Shown here one piece after another: positions 6,633-16,105 of a DNA stretch of 64,000 nt (positions within the stretch are counted from its first letter, which is position 1; each line of letters opens with the position of its first letter). Source of the stretch: Arthrobacter_E sp041360795 (GTDB lineage: Bacteria > Actinomycetota > Actinomycetes > Actinomycetales > Micrococcaceae). The stretch covers positions 248,001 through 312,000 of the forward strand of contig NZ_JBFUPW010000003.1 in assembly GCF_041360795.1 (NCBI RefSeq). The letters are read 5' to 3'. The notes below the pieces were generated by a model. That model searched no databases. It was not told the origin of the DNA and worked only from the letters and a program-made list of their open reading frames with translations. The translations under genes and the position numbers were made by a program.

Positions 6633-9600
6633 CTACCCCAGCCGGATGTCCACGGGGTTCGCCTCACTCCGGGGCTGACCTGGGGCGGCCTTGCCCCCGA
6701 TCGGCAGGACGCCCGAGCGGTTCGTACGGCGGTCCCGCAGGATCTCCGTGACCGATCCGAGGTGGCGTGAGAGATCGATCACGTTCTCCGGCGCCGCCAG
6801 AAGCAGCTGGAAGCCGAACTCGTGCAGCGCGGCGATGCCCTGGCCCGCGAACTCCTCGCTGGCCAGCACGAACGCCTCGTCCATCATCACGGTGCCGTAA
6901 CTCGTGAAGCCCTGCTCCGCGATGCCCAGCTGGTAGCTCAGGGCCGCCGCCATGATGAAGGCCGTGAACCGCTGCCGCTCGCCACCGGACATGGACCCGG
7001 TGTCCGAGTGCATGAACACCTCGGCCCGGGGCTCCTCGCCCTCCACCTGGACCATGCGGTGCTCCTTGCACGCGATGAACAGATGCCCACGGACGTCCAG
7101 GACCTCCGCCCGCCAGCGGCGGTCCTCCGGCGCCTGGGAGGAGAGCCTGGTGACCAGGTTCTCCAGGGTCTTGTAGCGGATGGTGAGCTCGTCGTCGTCG
7201 GCAGTGGCACCGGCCGTGCCCCCGGTGGGCACCGTCTCCGCGCCGCGGGCGGGCCGGACCCGCAGAGCCCGCGAGATGGCGTCCTTGAACGCCTTGGCGC
7301 TCGGCGGGACCGTCTGCTTGATGTCGAGTTCCAGGTGGCTGCCCTCGTGGAAGTCGACGCCGGCGAGGATGCCGTTGAGGGGCAGGATGCGGCTCGTGAT
7401 GGCGCGCCGCTCCTCGTCCAGAAGGTGCAGCAAGGTGGAGAAGGACTCGTGCGTGCGCTGGTTGAAGAATGCCCGGAACTCATCCTCCTGGGCGGGCAGG
7501 CCGTCCCGGACGATCGCGTGGTAGCGCTGTTCGTAGTCCGGCGCGGCCCCGATCCCGGTGCCGTGATCCGCCGAGACGGTGCCGCCCCAGCGGCGGGCGA
7601 AGGAGTCGAAGATCCTGGTCAGGCGCTCGGCCGTGGCCTGCGCGGAACTCTCGGCCCGGTGCAGCTCGTCCTGCAGGGCGGATCGCACGCGCACGGCGGC
7701 CAGGTCGAGCTCGGCGATGTCCCCGAACTCCCCCATCTCCTCGAAACGCGGGGCCAGCGCCTCCACGGTCTCCGGCGACGGCGGGTTCTCCGCCACGCGC
7801 TTGCGGGCGGCGGCGAGCAGTTTGTCGGCGGAGACGAGCTGCGCGTCGAGGGCCTTGTACTCGTTCTGGAGGACGGCCGCGGCTTCGGTGCTCTCCTGGT
7901 GCTGCCTCCGGGTCTGCTCGACCTTGGCCCGCAGGGGCTCGAGGTCCGCCTGGGCCGCGAGCGCATCGGCTAGACGGCGCTCCAGCCGCTGCACCTCCTC
8001 GGCCGCGACCTCCGCGGAGACCTCGCTCCACTCCCGGTGATCCGCGGCGACCCGGCGCAGGGCCTCGAGCTGCCGGGCCACGCCCTGGTGCGAGTCCTCG
8101 CGGTCCTGGGCCACGGTCTCCGCGGCCTTGAGGGTCTCCCGCAGCTCGGCGATCCGGTCCTGGACCATGGCGACCTTGCTGGCGTTGTCGAAACCGAGCA
8201 CGAAGTCCCGGCGCGCGGCGAAGCGGTCGTCCTTCTCCACGGTGTGGCTGTTCCGCTTGACCACGCCGCCCATGGACAGGCCGCGATCCAGCCCGGCGAG
8301 CTCGGCCGGGTCCTCGACGCACGGATACGCGTAGTCCAGCGCGATCCGCTCGCGCAGCCATTCGACCGCCGTCTCGCGGGCCGGCGTCAGCCCGGCCTCC
8401 AGGAAACGCAGCTTCGCGAGGAGGTCCCGGGGTTCCACGGCGGACAGAGCCGCTTCCGCACCGGGCAGCACGCGGGAGACGTCCACGGCGCGCAGGGCCC
8501 CGCGGATCGTGGTGCCGTCCAGGAACTCGGTCACGCGAGTGAACAGCTCGCCCGGGACCAGGAGCGTGGTGGCGAGATTGCGCAGGGCGCGCTCGGCGGC
8601 GGGACGCCACCGGTCCTCCTCGGGGAGCAGGTCCATCAGCTCACCCGCGAACGGCAGCTCGGAGATCTCGACCTCCAGCGCCGCGGCGATCGCGGCCCGG
8701 TTCTCGAGGGCCGGCTGCGGCATGAGCGACGTGCCCGACTGCAGGGACCGCAGCTCCTTCCCGGCCTCCTCCAGCTCGCGCTTGGCGGTGGCGTGGGCGT
8801 CGAACGCCTCGAAGCGGAGCGCCTTGAGGGACTCGGCGTCGCCCGTCAGCTCGGCACTGCGCTGCTCGGCCTGCTGGTGCGCCTGCGCCCAGCCCTCGGC
8901 CGTCCACTGGAGCTCCAGGCCGGCGTCGCGCAGTTGCTTCTGCACGGTCGTCTCGAGGTCACGCCGGAGCCGCTGCGCCAGCCGCGCGTTCTCCAGCCCC
9001 GCCTCGATCGAGGCGATCGCGTTGCCGCCCTGGTTGTTGTAGTCCAGTTCGAGTTCGCGCAGCTGCGCGGCGAGCGCGTCACGGCTCATCCGCTCGGCCT
9101 TGAGGGCCTGCGCCTTGTCCGCGGCGAGCGCCTTGAGCCGCGCCACGGTGTTCTCATGCACGACGACGGCGAGCGCCTGCCGCTGCGCGTCGAACTCGGT
9201 GCCGCCCAGGGTCCGGAGGCGGTTGGCTTCCAGCAGGTGGCGGGCGTAGTCCTTGTTCAGCTGCGGGACGGGGGCGAGATCATCGCGCTGGAGGCGGACG
9301 TCCTCGAGCCGCTGACGGATCGAGATGAGGTTGCTGAACTCCTCCACGACGGCGTCCGCGGCGTCCAGCGTGGCGGGCGGGTCGAGGACCTGGTCGCGGA
9401 AGAAGGTGTTGACGCTGCCGCCGAGGCCCTTGCCGGCCTGGATGACGCGCAGGAGCGGCAGGGCCTGGTCGCTGCCGATGCCGAGGATGCGCCGGAACCG
9501 TTCGGCGAAGGTGCGGTGCACGTCGAACACCTGCGCGCCGGGGAAGGCGTCCTCGAGGGCCGAGCGCGTGAAGCGTTTGTGCGCCAGGGTCTCCAGCACG

Positions 9601-10088
9601 TCCACGTCGAGCGGGACGGAGTCGATCATGTAGTGGCGGCCCACATTGGCCTCGGTGCCGTTCTTCGGCAGGTCGAAGAGAGCGGAGAGCGTCACCGTGG
9701 TGCCGGCGGCGTTGTCGAAGGTCAGCGCGACGGCGGACCAGGTGGCGCCCGGGCGCTGGAAGGCGCTCGTGGCGCCGTCCGTGGTGGCGCGGTCGCCGAC
9801 CTTGCCACGCATGTAGGTGTAGGTGGTGCGCTTGTCGTCCACGGCGCCGCCCATCCGGGCCGCGGCGGCCTCGTTGGAGCGGGGACGGGCGTCGAACACG
9901 CGGAGCATGGCGTCGAAGAGTGTGGACTTGCCGACGCCGGAGTTGCCGGTCAGGAGGGTGCCGCGGCGGTCGACGTGCATGACGTGGGCGCCGTGGAACG
10001 TGCCCCAGTTGACGAGTTGGACGCGCGCCAGGCGCATCTGGCCCGGGTTGATGTCATCACCGATGGGCAGCAGTGCGGGGATGCTCAT
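6633..10088 (-). CDS. jetC: Wadjet-type SMC ATPase JetC (MukB/MksB-like)
   Basis: 1151-residue SMC-like ATPase, the motor of a condensin-type complex. The head starts with Walker A GNSGVGKST (residues 48-56). Long heptad-rich coiled coils fill roughly residues 290-480 and 630-830 around a hinge. The C-terminal head has the signature SMSGGERQR and a Walker B VMMDEAF. This is the SbcC/MukB-like protein found beside DUF3375 and DUF4194 proteins in Wadjet (JetABCD, EptABCD, MksBEFG) systems. Its ATG overlaps the jetB stop by 4 bases. In defensive Wadjet systems a nuclease gene jetD follows; here only hairpin C and rlmN do. The complex may therefore act in chromosome organisation like MksBEF, or rely on a distant jetD. 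Confidence 0.9.
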   Translation of the reverse strand: MSIPALLPIGDDINPGQMRLARVQLVNWGTFHGAHVMHVDRRGTLLTGNSGVGKSTLFDAMLRVFDARPRSNEAAAARMGGAVDDKRTTYTYMRGKVGDRATTDGATSAFQRPGATWSAVALTFDNAAGTTVTLSALFDLPKNGTEANVGRHYMIDSVPLDVDVLETLAHKRFTRSALEDAFPGAQVFDVHRTFAERFRRILGIGSDQALPLLRVIQAGKGLGGSVNTFFRDQVLDPPATLDAADAVVEEFSNLISIRQRLEDVRLQRDDLAPVPQLNKDYARHLLEANRLRTLGGTEFDAQRQALAVVVHENTVARLKALAADKAQALKAERMSRDALAAQLRELELDYNNQGGNAIASIEAGLENARLAQRLRRDLETTVQKQLRDAGLELQWTAEGWAQAHQQAEQRSAELTGDAESLKALRFEAFDAHATAKRELEEAGKELRSLQSGTSLMPQPALENRAAIAAALEVEISELPFAGELMDLLPEEDRWRPAAERALRNLATTLLVPGELFTRVTEFLDGTTIRGALRAVDVSRVLPGAEAALSAVEPRDLLAKLRFLEAGLTPARETAVEWLRERIALDYAYPCVEDPAELAGLDRGLSMGGVVKRNSHTVEKDDRFAARRDFVLGFDNASKVAMVQDRIAELRETLKAAETVAQDREDSHQGVARQLEALRRVAADHREWSEVSAEVAAEEVQRLERRLADALAAQADLEPLRAKVEQTRRQHQESTEAAAVLQNEYKALDAQLVSADKLLAAARKRVAENPPSPETVEALAPRFEEMGEFGDIAELDLAAVRVRSALQDELHRAESSAQATAERLTRIFDSFARRWGGTVSADHGTGIGAAPDYEQRYHAIVRDGLPAQEDEFRAFFNQRTHESFSTLLHLLDEERRAITSRILPLNGILAGVDFHEGSHLELDIKQTVPPSAKAFKDAISRALRVRPARGAETVPTGGTAGATADDDELTIRYKTLENLVTRLSSQAPEDRRWRAEVLDVRGHLFIACKEHRMVQVEGEEPRAEVFMHSDTGSMSGGERQRFTAFIMAAALSYQLGIAEQGFTSYGTVMMDEAFVLASEEFAGQGIAALHEFGFQLLLAAPENVIDLSRHLGSVTEILRDRRTNRSGVLPIGGKAAPGQPRSEANPVDIRLG

Positions 10089-10882
10089 GCCTGCTCCTCC
10101 TCGTGGGTTCCGGGCTCGTCCGTCGGCTGGTCAATCGGCTCGACGTCCGGCTCGACGTCGCCAGGGTCGGCGTCGTCCGGCTCCGCGTCCTCACCGGCGT
10201 CGTCGATGTCCAGGAGCGCCTGGGTGCCCACCGCGTCCTCCGTGGCGTGCTGGAGGCGTTCCAGCTGCGCGGTGATGGCGGTGATGCTGTCGAACGGGAG
10301 GGCCAGCGGCAGGGCGCCGCTGATGCCGTAGACGTTCTCCAGACCGGTCGGCAGGAGGAGCTGACGGGCGCGGAGCTTCTCGACGGCGGCCTGGACGGTC
10401 TTGGCATCCCGGTACGCGTCCTGCTCCGCGGCGGGCTGGTAGTGCGCCACGATCTCCGCGATCTCCTCCAGGGTGACCGTCGGCTCCGTCTGGGCCTCGC
10501 TGTGCCGGTCGAGGAGGAGGCGGAGGCGCAGCAGGACGATGGTCTCCACGCGGCTGAGCGCGCGCTGCTGCCGGAGCAGGCTGGACCGGGCGTTGCCGCC
10601 GAGCAGCTCCGGATCCACCGGACGCAGGACGGCGATCTTGCGTTCGTGGTCCAGGTGCAGGGTCAGGAACAGCTCCGAGAGGCGTGACCGGAGGACCTGC
10701 TGATGATCGGTCAGCGTGGTCCACAGTTTCTCGTCGCGCCCGCCGTCCACATAGGGACCCTTGAGGAGGCGCACCAGGGCATGGCGCAGCCGCAGCGGGA
10801 GGACGCCGGTGTCGCCGGGGTAGAGCTCGGCCCCGTCCACGAAGGTGTCCCGGGCGTCGACGCCGTGGATCTGCTCGCTCAT
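10085..10882 (-). CDS. jetB: Wadjet KITE subunit JetB (DUF4194)
   Basis: 265-residue protein of the DUF4194 family, equivalent to MukE/MksE, which dimerises through winged-helix domains and binds the kleisin. The folded part covers about residues 20-215 and is followed by a strongly acidic tail (residues 220-265, rich in Asp and Glu) that looks disordered. The gene overlaps both neighbours by 4 bases (ATGA), so jetA, jetB and jetC are one translationally coupled unit. Identity rests on family features plus position between a DUF3375 protein and the SMC ATPase. Confidence 0.88.
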   Translation of the reverse strand: MSEQIHGVDARDTFVDGAELYPGDTGVLPLRLRHALVRLLKGPYVDGGRDEKLWTTLTDHQQVLRSRLSELFLTLHLDHERKIAVLRPVDPELLGGNARSSLLRQQRALSRVETIVLLRLRLLLDRHSEAQTEPTVTLEEIAEIVAHYQPAAEQDAYRDAKTVQAAVEKLRARQLLLPTGLENVYGISGALPLALPFDSITAITAQLERLQHATEDAVGTQALLDIDDAGEDAEPDDADPGDVEPDVEPIDQPTDEPGTHEEEQA

Positions 10883-12414
10883 TCCTGTCCTTCCTTCGTG
10901 CGTTGCCTGCGCTTGGTGCTCGACGTCGGCGGGGTGCCGGCCGCGGCGCCCGCGTCGCCGCCGGCGCCACCGCCGTCGTCGTCCGCTCCGCCCGGGAGTG
11001 TCACGAGCGGCACGGTCGCCGCCCGCAGGCTGCCGTCCACCTGCTCGAACTCCACGCTTTCCTGACTCGCGGCCGAGAAGGCCGCCCCCGAGTTGAGCGC
11101 TTCGGACAGCAGGGCACGGATCGAGTTGATGTGCCGTTCCTGCGGCGGGAGGGCCGACCAGGCTCCGCCCACCGTCTGAGCCCCGGCCAGGGCGGTCCGG
11201 ATCAGCGCGGGCTTCGCCTTGGGCGTCCGCGGCGCGCGGGTCCGGTCCTGCTCGGCGAAGTCGATGGGATCCGCCAGCCGTGGCGGCTCCTCGAATTCGT
11301 CCGGGTCGAACAGCTGCACCATGGAGATCGATTCCAGCACGCCGCCGAACAGCTCCGGAGCGGCCGCGAAGCCCGGCTTGTCCCGCTCGTAGGGGAGGCC
11401 GCGGACGGCCTGCTCGGCCTGCCGCAACGCCTGCCGGAGGCGGAGCGAGTGCCGGAAGTCGTCGCTCTGGACATAGGTGTTGAGGCTCTCGGAGAGCTTG
11501 CCGTAGATCCGTTGGATCTGCGCGTGCTGATTCCTGAGCTCGGACACGAGGCTCTTGAGGGTTTCCCGGTCCTCGGCGGCGAGGGTGTCCGCGAACTGCC
11601 GGCTGAGCACCTCGGCGATCGCCGAGCGGAACCGCAGCTGCTGCTGCGGGTCCTCCAGGAACGCGGTGAAGGAACGGAAGGTCCTGCCCTCAGGGCTCTG
11701 GCGGAGGATGCGGTCCTGTTCGAGCACCTGGGCCATGGTGGCGCCCTTGGTCAGGGACTCCTCGATGATCTGGTTGCGGAGCTTGCCCACCAGGTCCTCG
11801 ATGCTGTCGCGCATCTTCTTGTAGTCGGCCGGGAGGCTCGCGGCGAGGTCCAGGATGTTCTCCGTGGCCTCCACCGCCTCGTCCTCGTCCAGCAGCCCGT
11901 CGAGTTCGCCGGAGGTGATGCCGCGGATCAGGTCCTCGCGTTCCTGGATCTCCTCGCGGAGGGACTCCAGGCGTGCCGTCTGGTCCGGGTTGGTCTCGTG
12001 GGCCAGCTTCTCGACGTCGTTCAGCAGCGTGCCCAGGCGCGAACCGGTGAGCGTCGAGCGGGGTGAGCTGAGGCTGTCCAGGAACGCGAGCACGCGGGAG
12101 GCGGCTTCGGTGAGTTCGTAGACGATGTGCCCGGAGTGGTGGCGACGGGTCACGAACTTCCGGCGGGTCCATTCGTCGGCCACGGTGCGTCCCGTGTTGG
12201 CGCCGGCGATCGCCGGGTCCGTGGCGCGGAGCTCCTCCAGGCACAGGTCCAGTTCCGCGTGGAACTCCTCGAGGGTCAGGCTCGGGCGCGTCCGGGTGAA
12301 GGTCGACTGGAGCACGGCGATCACCCACGGGGCCGACCGGGTCAGCGCCCAGGCGGGCCCCTTGGTCAACGATTCGAGGGTGGCGAGCCGTCGCGAGAGG
12401 TCCGTGGTGTCCAT
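10879..12414 (-). CDS. jetA: Wadjet kleisin subunit JetA (DUF3375)
   Basis: 511-residue DUF3375 protein, equivalent to MukF/MksF kleisin. An N-terminal winged-helix-like region (about residues 1-110, including LTLEEFHAELDLCLEELR) is followed by long helices with coiled-coil character (about residues 140-330) and a C-terminal domain. An Ala/Gly/Asp-rich linker and a basic Lys/Arg tail end the protein. I chose the ATG at 12414 with AAAGGGG upstream; a TTG seven codons earlier is less likely. It is the first gene of jetABC, divergent from a small membrane-protein gene 265 bases away, and that gap should hold both promoters. Confidence 0.9.
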   Translation of the reverse strand: MDTTDLSRRLATLESLTKGPAWALTRSAPWVIAVLQSTFTRTRPSLTLEEFHAELDLCLEELRATDPAIAGANTGRTVADEWTRRKFVTRRHHSGHIVYELTEAASRVLAFLDSLSSPRSTLTGSRLGTLLNDVEKLAHETNPDQTARLESLREEIQEREDLIRGITSGELDGLLDEDEAVEATENILDLAASLPADYKKMRDSIEDLVGKLRNQIIEESLTKGATMAQVLEQDRILRQSPEGRTFRSFTAFLEDPQQQLRFRSAIAEVLSRQFADTLAAEDRETLKSLVSELRNQHAQIQRIYGKLSESLNTYVQSDDFRHSLRLRQALRQAEQAVRGLPYERDKPGFAAAPELFGGVLESISMVQLFDPDEFEEPPRLADPIDFAEQDRTRAPRTPKAKPALIRTALAGAQTVGGAWSALPPQERHINSIRALLSEALNSGAAFSAASQESVEFEQVDGSLRAATVPLVTLPGGADDDGGGAGGDAGAAAGTPPTSSTKRRQRTKEGQE

Positions 12415-12679
12415 CGGGCACACCCCTTTCCTCAACCTCGCGGCCCCGCGCCGAGCGAGGCATGCCGAAAATGACCAGCTTTAAGGGTACGCGGGCCGCG
12501 CGGCGGGTCCGGACCTGTCATTTTTCATCACAAACGAACTACGATTCCGCAACGGACCCGACACGTCGTTCCCCTGACCGTCCCCCGGTGGCTACCGTTG
12601 AATTTCAGAGTTCCGTCAGGGCGCCGTAGGAAAGCGCCCTGGCACCTGGTCTGCACACCGCCAAAGGGGATGACGGCGA

Positions 12680-13402
12680 ATGACATCTGATACGACCATG
12701 ATCTTGAACCTCACCTTCGTGGGGACGCTGATGATCGCTGCCTTCCTGGCGGCCCTGGTGCTCTTCGCCGGCTGCATGGCGCTGGTCTTCACGGGGCTCG
12801 GCCGCCTGGTCTATCTGGGCGCGACCCGGCTGATCGGCGCGGGCCGCACGCTGAGCGGCCGCGTGGTCGCCGCGCGCCAGACCTCGGGTCACCAGATCTC
12901 GCACGACGACGCCGACGCCCCCGCGCCCGCGGCTGTCACCTCCTCTGCCGCGCGCGACAGCTCTGAGCGGGTTCCGGCCCCGTCGTCCAGCACCGCCGCG
13001 GCGGCTTCCGGAACGACCACGGGGAACGGCAAGTCCGGCCTCATCCCGTCCTGGCGCAAGACCGCCGGCCCCGACGCCGCCCCCGCAGGGGACGCGGCGT
13101 CCACCGAGAAGCCCGCGCCGTCCGTGACGGTGAAGCTGAGCGAACCGGAGACGCCCGCCGCCGAACGCGCGGGACTCCGCGCCGAACCTGTCCCGGAGCA
13201 GGCCCTGGAAACCCGCCCGGAGCCCGCCGTCGCGGTCACCCCGATGACCACTCCCGCGGGCGGTCCCCGCACCGGGAAGAAGGCCGCGCCGAAGAGCTCC
13301 GGACGGAGCGCCCCGCGGCCGACCGGCTCCGCCAGGAACACCGTTCCCGGCATCCTCCGGCCGTCCCAGGATCCGGAGGAACAGCACGCCAAGGGCGCTT
13401 AA
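12680..13402 (+). CDS. Membrane-anchored protein with long disordered Ala/Pro-rich tail
   Basis: 240 residues. The first 60 contain one long or two closely spaced membrane helices (about residues 10-48) ending in basic residues. Everything after about residue 70 is low-complexity, rich in Ala, Pro, Ser, Thr and Glu, and looks disordered. Orientation is probably tail-in given the arginines after the helix. No family was recognised. It is divergent from jetABC and 18 bases upstream of the S4-domain gene. High G/C at third positions and a clear absence of stops support coding. Confidence 0.65.
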   Translation: MTSDTTMILNLTFVGTLMIAAFLAALVLFAGCMALVFTGLGRLVYLGATRLIGAGRTLSGRVVAARQTSGHQISHDDADAPAPAAVTSSAARDSSERVPAPSSSTAAAASGTTTGNGKSGLIPSWRKTAGPDAAPAGDAASTEKPAPSVTVKLSEPETPAAERAGLRAEPVPEQALETRPEPAVAVTPMTTPAGGPRTGKKAAPKSSGRSAPRPTGSARNTVPGILRPSQDPEEQHAKGA

Positions 13403-13420
13403 GGCGCATAATCAATACCC

Positions 13421-13828
13421 ATGGCTGCCCCTTCCGGGACTTCGTCCCTTTCCAAGTCCGCGCCCAACGCCGTCCGGGTGGATGCGTGGCTCTGGGCCGT
13501 GCGCGCCTATAAGACCCGCTCTGCGGCCACGGCGGCCTGCCGGGCGGGTCACGTCCGGCTGAACGGGAACCCGGTCAAGGCGTCCCAGATCGTGATCCCC
13601 GGCGATGAGGTCCGCATCCGCATGCCCGGCTACGAGCGCATCCTCGAGGTGCGCCAGCTGATCGCCAAGCGCGTGGGGGCGGAGGCGGCGTCGCACGCGT
13701 TCACGGACCGCACCCCGCCGCGCCCGCTGGCCCCGCAGCTCGGCATCCCGGTCCGGGACCGGGGCACCGGGCGGCCCACCAAGAAGGACCGCCGCGAGAT
13801 GGACCGGCTGCGCGGTATTGCAGAATAG
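13421..13828 (+). CDS. S4-domain RNA-binding protein (Hsp15-like)
   Basis: 135-residue protein with an N-terminal S4 RNA-binding domain at about residues 18-75 (VDAWLWAVRAYKTRSAATAA, then CRAGHVRLNG and the turn PGDEVRI). The C-terminal part is basic (RPTKKDRREMDR). The layout fits Hsp15/HslR, which binds 50S subunits carrying a nascent chain after a translation block. The DNA immediately continues into the XRE-cupin gene, whose start lies 6 bases after this stop, so the two are probably co-transcribed. Confidence 0.88.
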   Translation: MAAPSGTSSLSKSAPNAVRVDAWLWAVRAYKTRSAATAACRAGHVRLNGNPVKASQIVIPGDEVRIRMPGYERILEVRQLIAKRVGAEAASHAFTDRTPPRPLAPQLGIPVRDRGTGRPTKKDRREMDRLRGIAE

Positions 13829-13834
13829 GTGACC

Positions 13835-14413
13835 ATGACGGACATCCTGGACTCGCTGGCCTCCAACGTCCGCCGCCTGCGCGAGCTGCACGACCTTTCC
13901 CTGTCCCAGCTGAGCGAACGGTCCGGCGTCGCGAAGGGGACCCTCTTCAAGGTCGAGCGTGCCCAGACCAACGCCAGCCTGGAGACGGTCCAGGCCATCG
14001 CCCGGAGCCTCGGCCTCCAGGTGACCGACTTGCTGACGGCCGCCCCGGAGCCCGCGGTGGAGATCGTGCTGGACGGTGAGGGCGAGGAGATCACCGATGA
14101 GACCGCCGTGGGGCGCGTGCTGCGCCGTCAGCTCGTCGGGGCGGGCACCGTGGAGATCCACGCCAAGACGTTTCATGAAGGCAAGGTCCAGTTCTCGGTC
14201 TCACACGGGACTGGCGCCCGGGAACATGTGTTCGTCCGGTCCGGGTCGATCCGGCTCGGCCCCACGGGCCAGGAGATCCTCGCCCCTGCCGGGAGCTACG
14301 TCACCTATCCCGCCGACCGGGCGCACCGCTGGCAGGCCGAGGGCGGCGAATGCCTGGTCTGGATCGTCCACACCTTTCCCCGCACGACGCCGCTCCACGC
14401 CACCCACCCTTGA
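13835..14413 (+). CDS. XRE-cupin transcriptional regulator
   Basis: 192 residues: an N-terminal helix-turn-helix of the XRE/Cro type (about residues 8-62, with SLSQLSERSGVAKGTLFKVE as recognition region) and a C-terminal cupin barrel (about residues 105-185) that would sense a small molecule. This HTH_XRE plus cupin_2 architecture is typical of local regulators of amino-acid or polyamine metabolism. I chose the ATG at 13835; a GTG two codons earlier is also possible. The aldehyde dehydrogenase gene starts 116 bases downstream in the same direction, and the gap holds small inverted repeats, so it is a possible target. Confidence 0.88.
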   Translation: MTDILDSLASNVRRLRELHDLSLSQLSERSGVAKGTLFKVERAQTNASLETVQAIARSLGLQVTDLLTAAPEPAVEIVLDGEGEEITDETAVGRVLRRQLVGAGTVEIHAKTFHEGKVQFSVSHGTGAREHVFVRSGSIRLGPTGQEILAPAGSYVTYPADRAHRWQAEGGECLVWIVHTFPRTTPLHATHP

Positions 14414-14420
14414 CTCACCG

Positions 14421-14432
14421 TGACGGGCGTCA
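14421..14432. promoter_or_regulatory. Short palindrome between regulator and aldehyde dehydrogenase genes
   Basis: TGACGGGCGTCA has 5-base inverted arms around GG and lies 98 bases upstream of the aldehyde dehydrogenase start, followed by an A/T-rich stretch (CATATTTTAG) that could hold a -10 element. It may be an operator or part of a short terminator for the XRE-cupin gene. The evidence is weak. Confidence 0.25.
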
Positions 14433-14529
14433 TATTTTAGTGAGCAGAGTGTTCATTTCACAGCAATGATCGTTCATTCTGCAGTCGCGGCGGCGATGGC
14501 GCCCCCGCGGTCATCGAAAGGATCATCAG

Positions 14530-15987
14530 ATGCCTCTGCTCGACCCGGCCGTCTGGGACGGCAAGATCAACATCGGTGGCTGGAAACCGGGGCGCTCCGG
14601 CACCGCGCCCAGCATCGAACCGGCCACCGGGAACGTCCTCGGTCACCATGGGGTGGCCGGCGTGGACGACGTCGCGGAGGCTGCCGCCGTCGCTCGCGCC
14701 GCCCAGTCGGACTGGGCCGCCCGCGCCCCGGAGGAACGCGCGGCCGTGCTGCGGCGCGCCGGCTCGCTCTGGGAGGAGCACGGCGCGGAGATCCAGGGCT
14801 GGCTCGTCCGGGAATCCGGCGGCATCCCCGCCAAAGCAGCCCTGGAGACGCATCTCGCCGCCCACGAATGCTATGAAGCGTCGGCCCTGCCTTCGCATCC
14901 AGCAGGGGACGTGCTCAGTTCGAACGACGAACGGTGGTCGTTCGCACGGCGCCGCCCGGTGGGCGTGGTCTCGGTGATCGCACCCTTCAACTTCCCGCTC
15001 ATCCTCTCGATCCGGGCGGTGGCACCCGCCCTCGCGCTCGGCAACGCCGTCCTGCTCAAGCCCGATCCGCGCACCACGGTGTCCGGTGGAGTGGCCCTCC
15101 TGCGGATCTTCGAGGAAGCCGGGCTCCCCGCAGGACTTCTCTCGCTGCTCCCGGGCGGCGCTGACATCGGAGCCGCCGTGGTGGAGGCCCCCGAAGTGCG
15201 GGTGATCGCCTTCACCGGTTCGACGGCGGCCGGCCGGCACGTCGGCGAAACGGCGGCACGCCATCTCAAGCGGGCCCACCTCGAATTGGGCGGCAACAAC
15301 GCGCTCATCGTGCTGCCCGGGGCGGATCTGGACAAGGCCGTGTCCGCCGCGGCTTTCGGATCCTTCATGCACCAGGGACAGATCTGCATGGCGACAGGCC
15401 GCCACATCGTGCACGAGTCCCTCTACGAGGCCTACGTGGAAAAGCTCGCGGACAAGGCCCGAGGACTGCCTGTGGGCGACCCGGCCGCGGAGCAGGTGGC
15501 TCTGGGACCGATCATCGACGAGACCCAGCTCAAGCGCGTTGACGCGGTGGTGCAGGAGGCAGTGCTGCACGGCGCCCGGATCGCGGCCGGCGGCACTCAT
15601 GAGGGCCAGTTCTACGCCCCGACCGTGCTCACCGGCCTCGACGCGGACAATCCGGCCTGGTCACAGGAGATCTTCGGACCGGTCGCGCCCGTCATGGCGT
15701 TCAGCACCCTGGACGAGGCGGTGGAGCTGTGCAACAACAGCGAATACGGGCTGTCCGTGGGCATTCTCGGCGACGTCGGCCAGGCGATGAAGCTGGCGGA
15801 CCGTATCGACTCCGGGAAGATCCACATCAACGAACAGACCGTGTCGGACGAGGCCAATGCGCCGTTCGGCGGGACGAAGTCCTCCGGGAACGGCTCCCGG
15901 GCCGGCGGGGCGCAAGCCAATCTGGAGGCGTTCACCGAGGTCCAGTGGCTCACCATGCGCCCGGAGATCGCGCCGTACCCCTTCTGA
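14530..15987 (+). CDS. Aldehyde dehydrogenase, benzaldehyde dehydrogenase (NAD+)-like
   Basis: 485-residue aldehyde dehydrogenase that oxidises an aldehyde to its acid with NAD(P)+. Catalytic residues are visible: Glu252 in LELGGNNAL and the nucleophile Cys286 in HQGQICMATGR. The N-terminal start MPLLDPAVWDGKINIGGW and the substrate-region sequence most resemble actinobacterial XylC-type benzaldehyde dehydrogenases, which act in aromatic alcohol and aldehyde breakdown. The GAAAGGA sequence before the ATG is a good ribosome-binding site. No aromatic-ring pathway genes flank it, so the true substrate remains open. Confidence 0.9.
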   Translation: MPLLDPAVWDGKINIGGWKPGRSGTAPSIEPATGNVLGHHGVAGVDDVAEAAAVARAAQSDWAARAPEERAAVLRRAGSLWEEHGAEIQGWLVRESGGIPAKAALETHLAAHECYEASALPSHPAGDVLSSNDERWSFARRRPVGVVSVIAPFNFPLILSIRAVAPALALGNAVLLKPDPRTTVSGGVALLRIFEEAGLPAGLLSLLPGGADIGAAVVEAPEVRVIAFTGSTAAGRHVGETAARHLKRAHLELGGNNALIVLPGADLDKAVSAAAFGSFMHQGQICMATGRHIVHESLYEAYVEKLADKARGLPVGDPAAEQVALGPIIDETQLKRVDAVVQEAVLHGARIAAGGTHEGQFYAPTVLTGLDADNPAWSQEIFGPVAPVMAFSTLDEAVELCNNSEYGLSVGILGDVGQAMKLADRIDSGKIHINEQTVSDEANAPFGGTKSSGNGSRAGGAQANLEAFTEVQWLTMRPEIAPYPF

Positions 15988-16105
15988 CAGCTGAGGCACG
16001 TGACTCCGGGTCGGTACGGGTCGTCGATCTGACCGGGGATAGCATGATGACGCGGCAGACATCTGGGATTTTTATGAGCAGTCCGGCGACCAGGATCGTT
16101 CGGGC

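Noticed and set aside
8037..10331. 764-codon open frame antisense to jetC and jetB
   Set aside because: It mirrors the third-position G/C bias of the real genes, its translation is His/Gly/Leu/Arg-rich without motifs, and jetC motifs are intact on the other strand.
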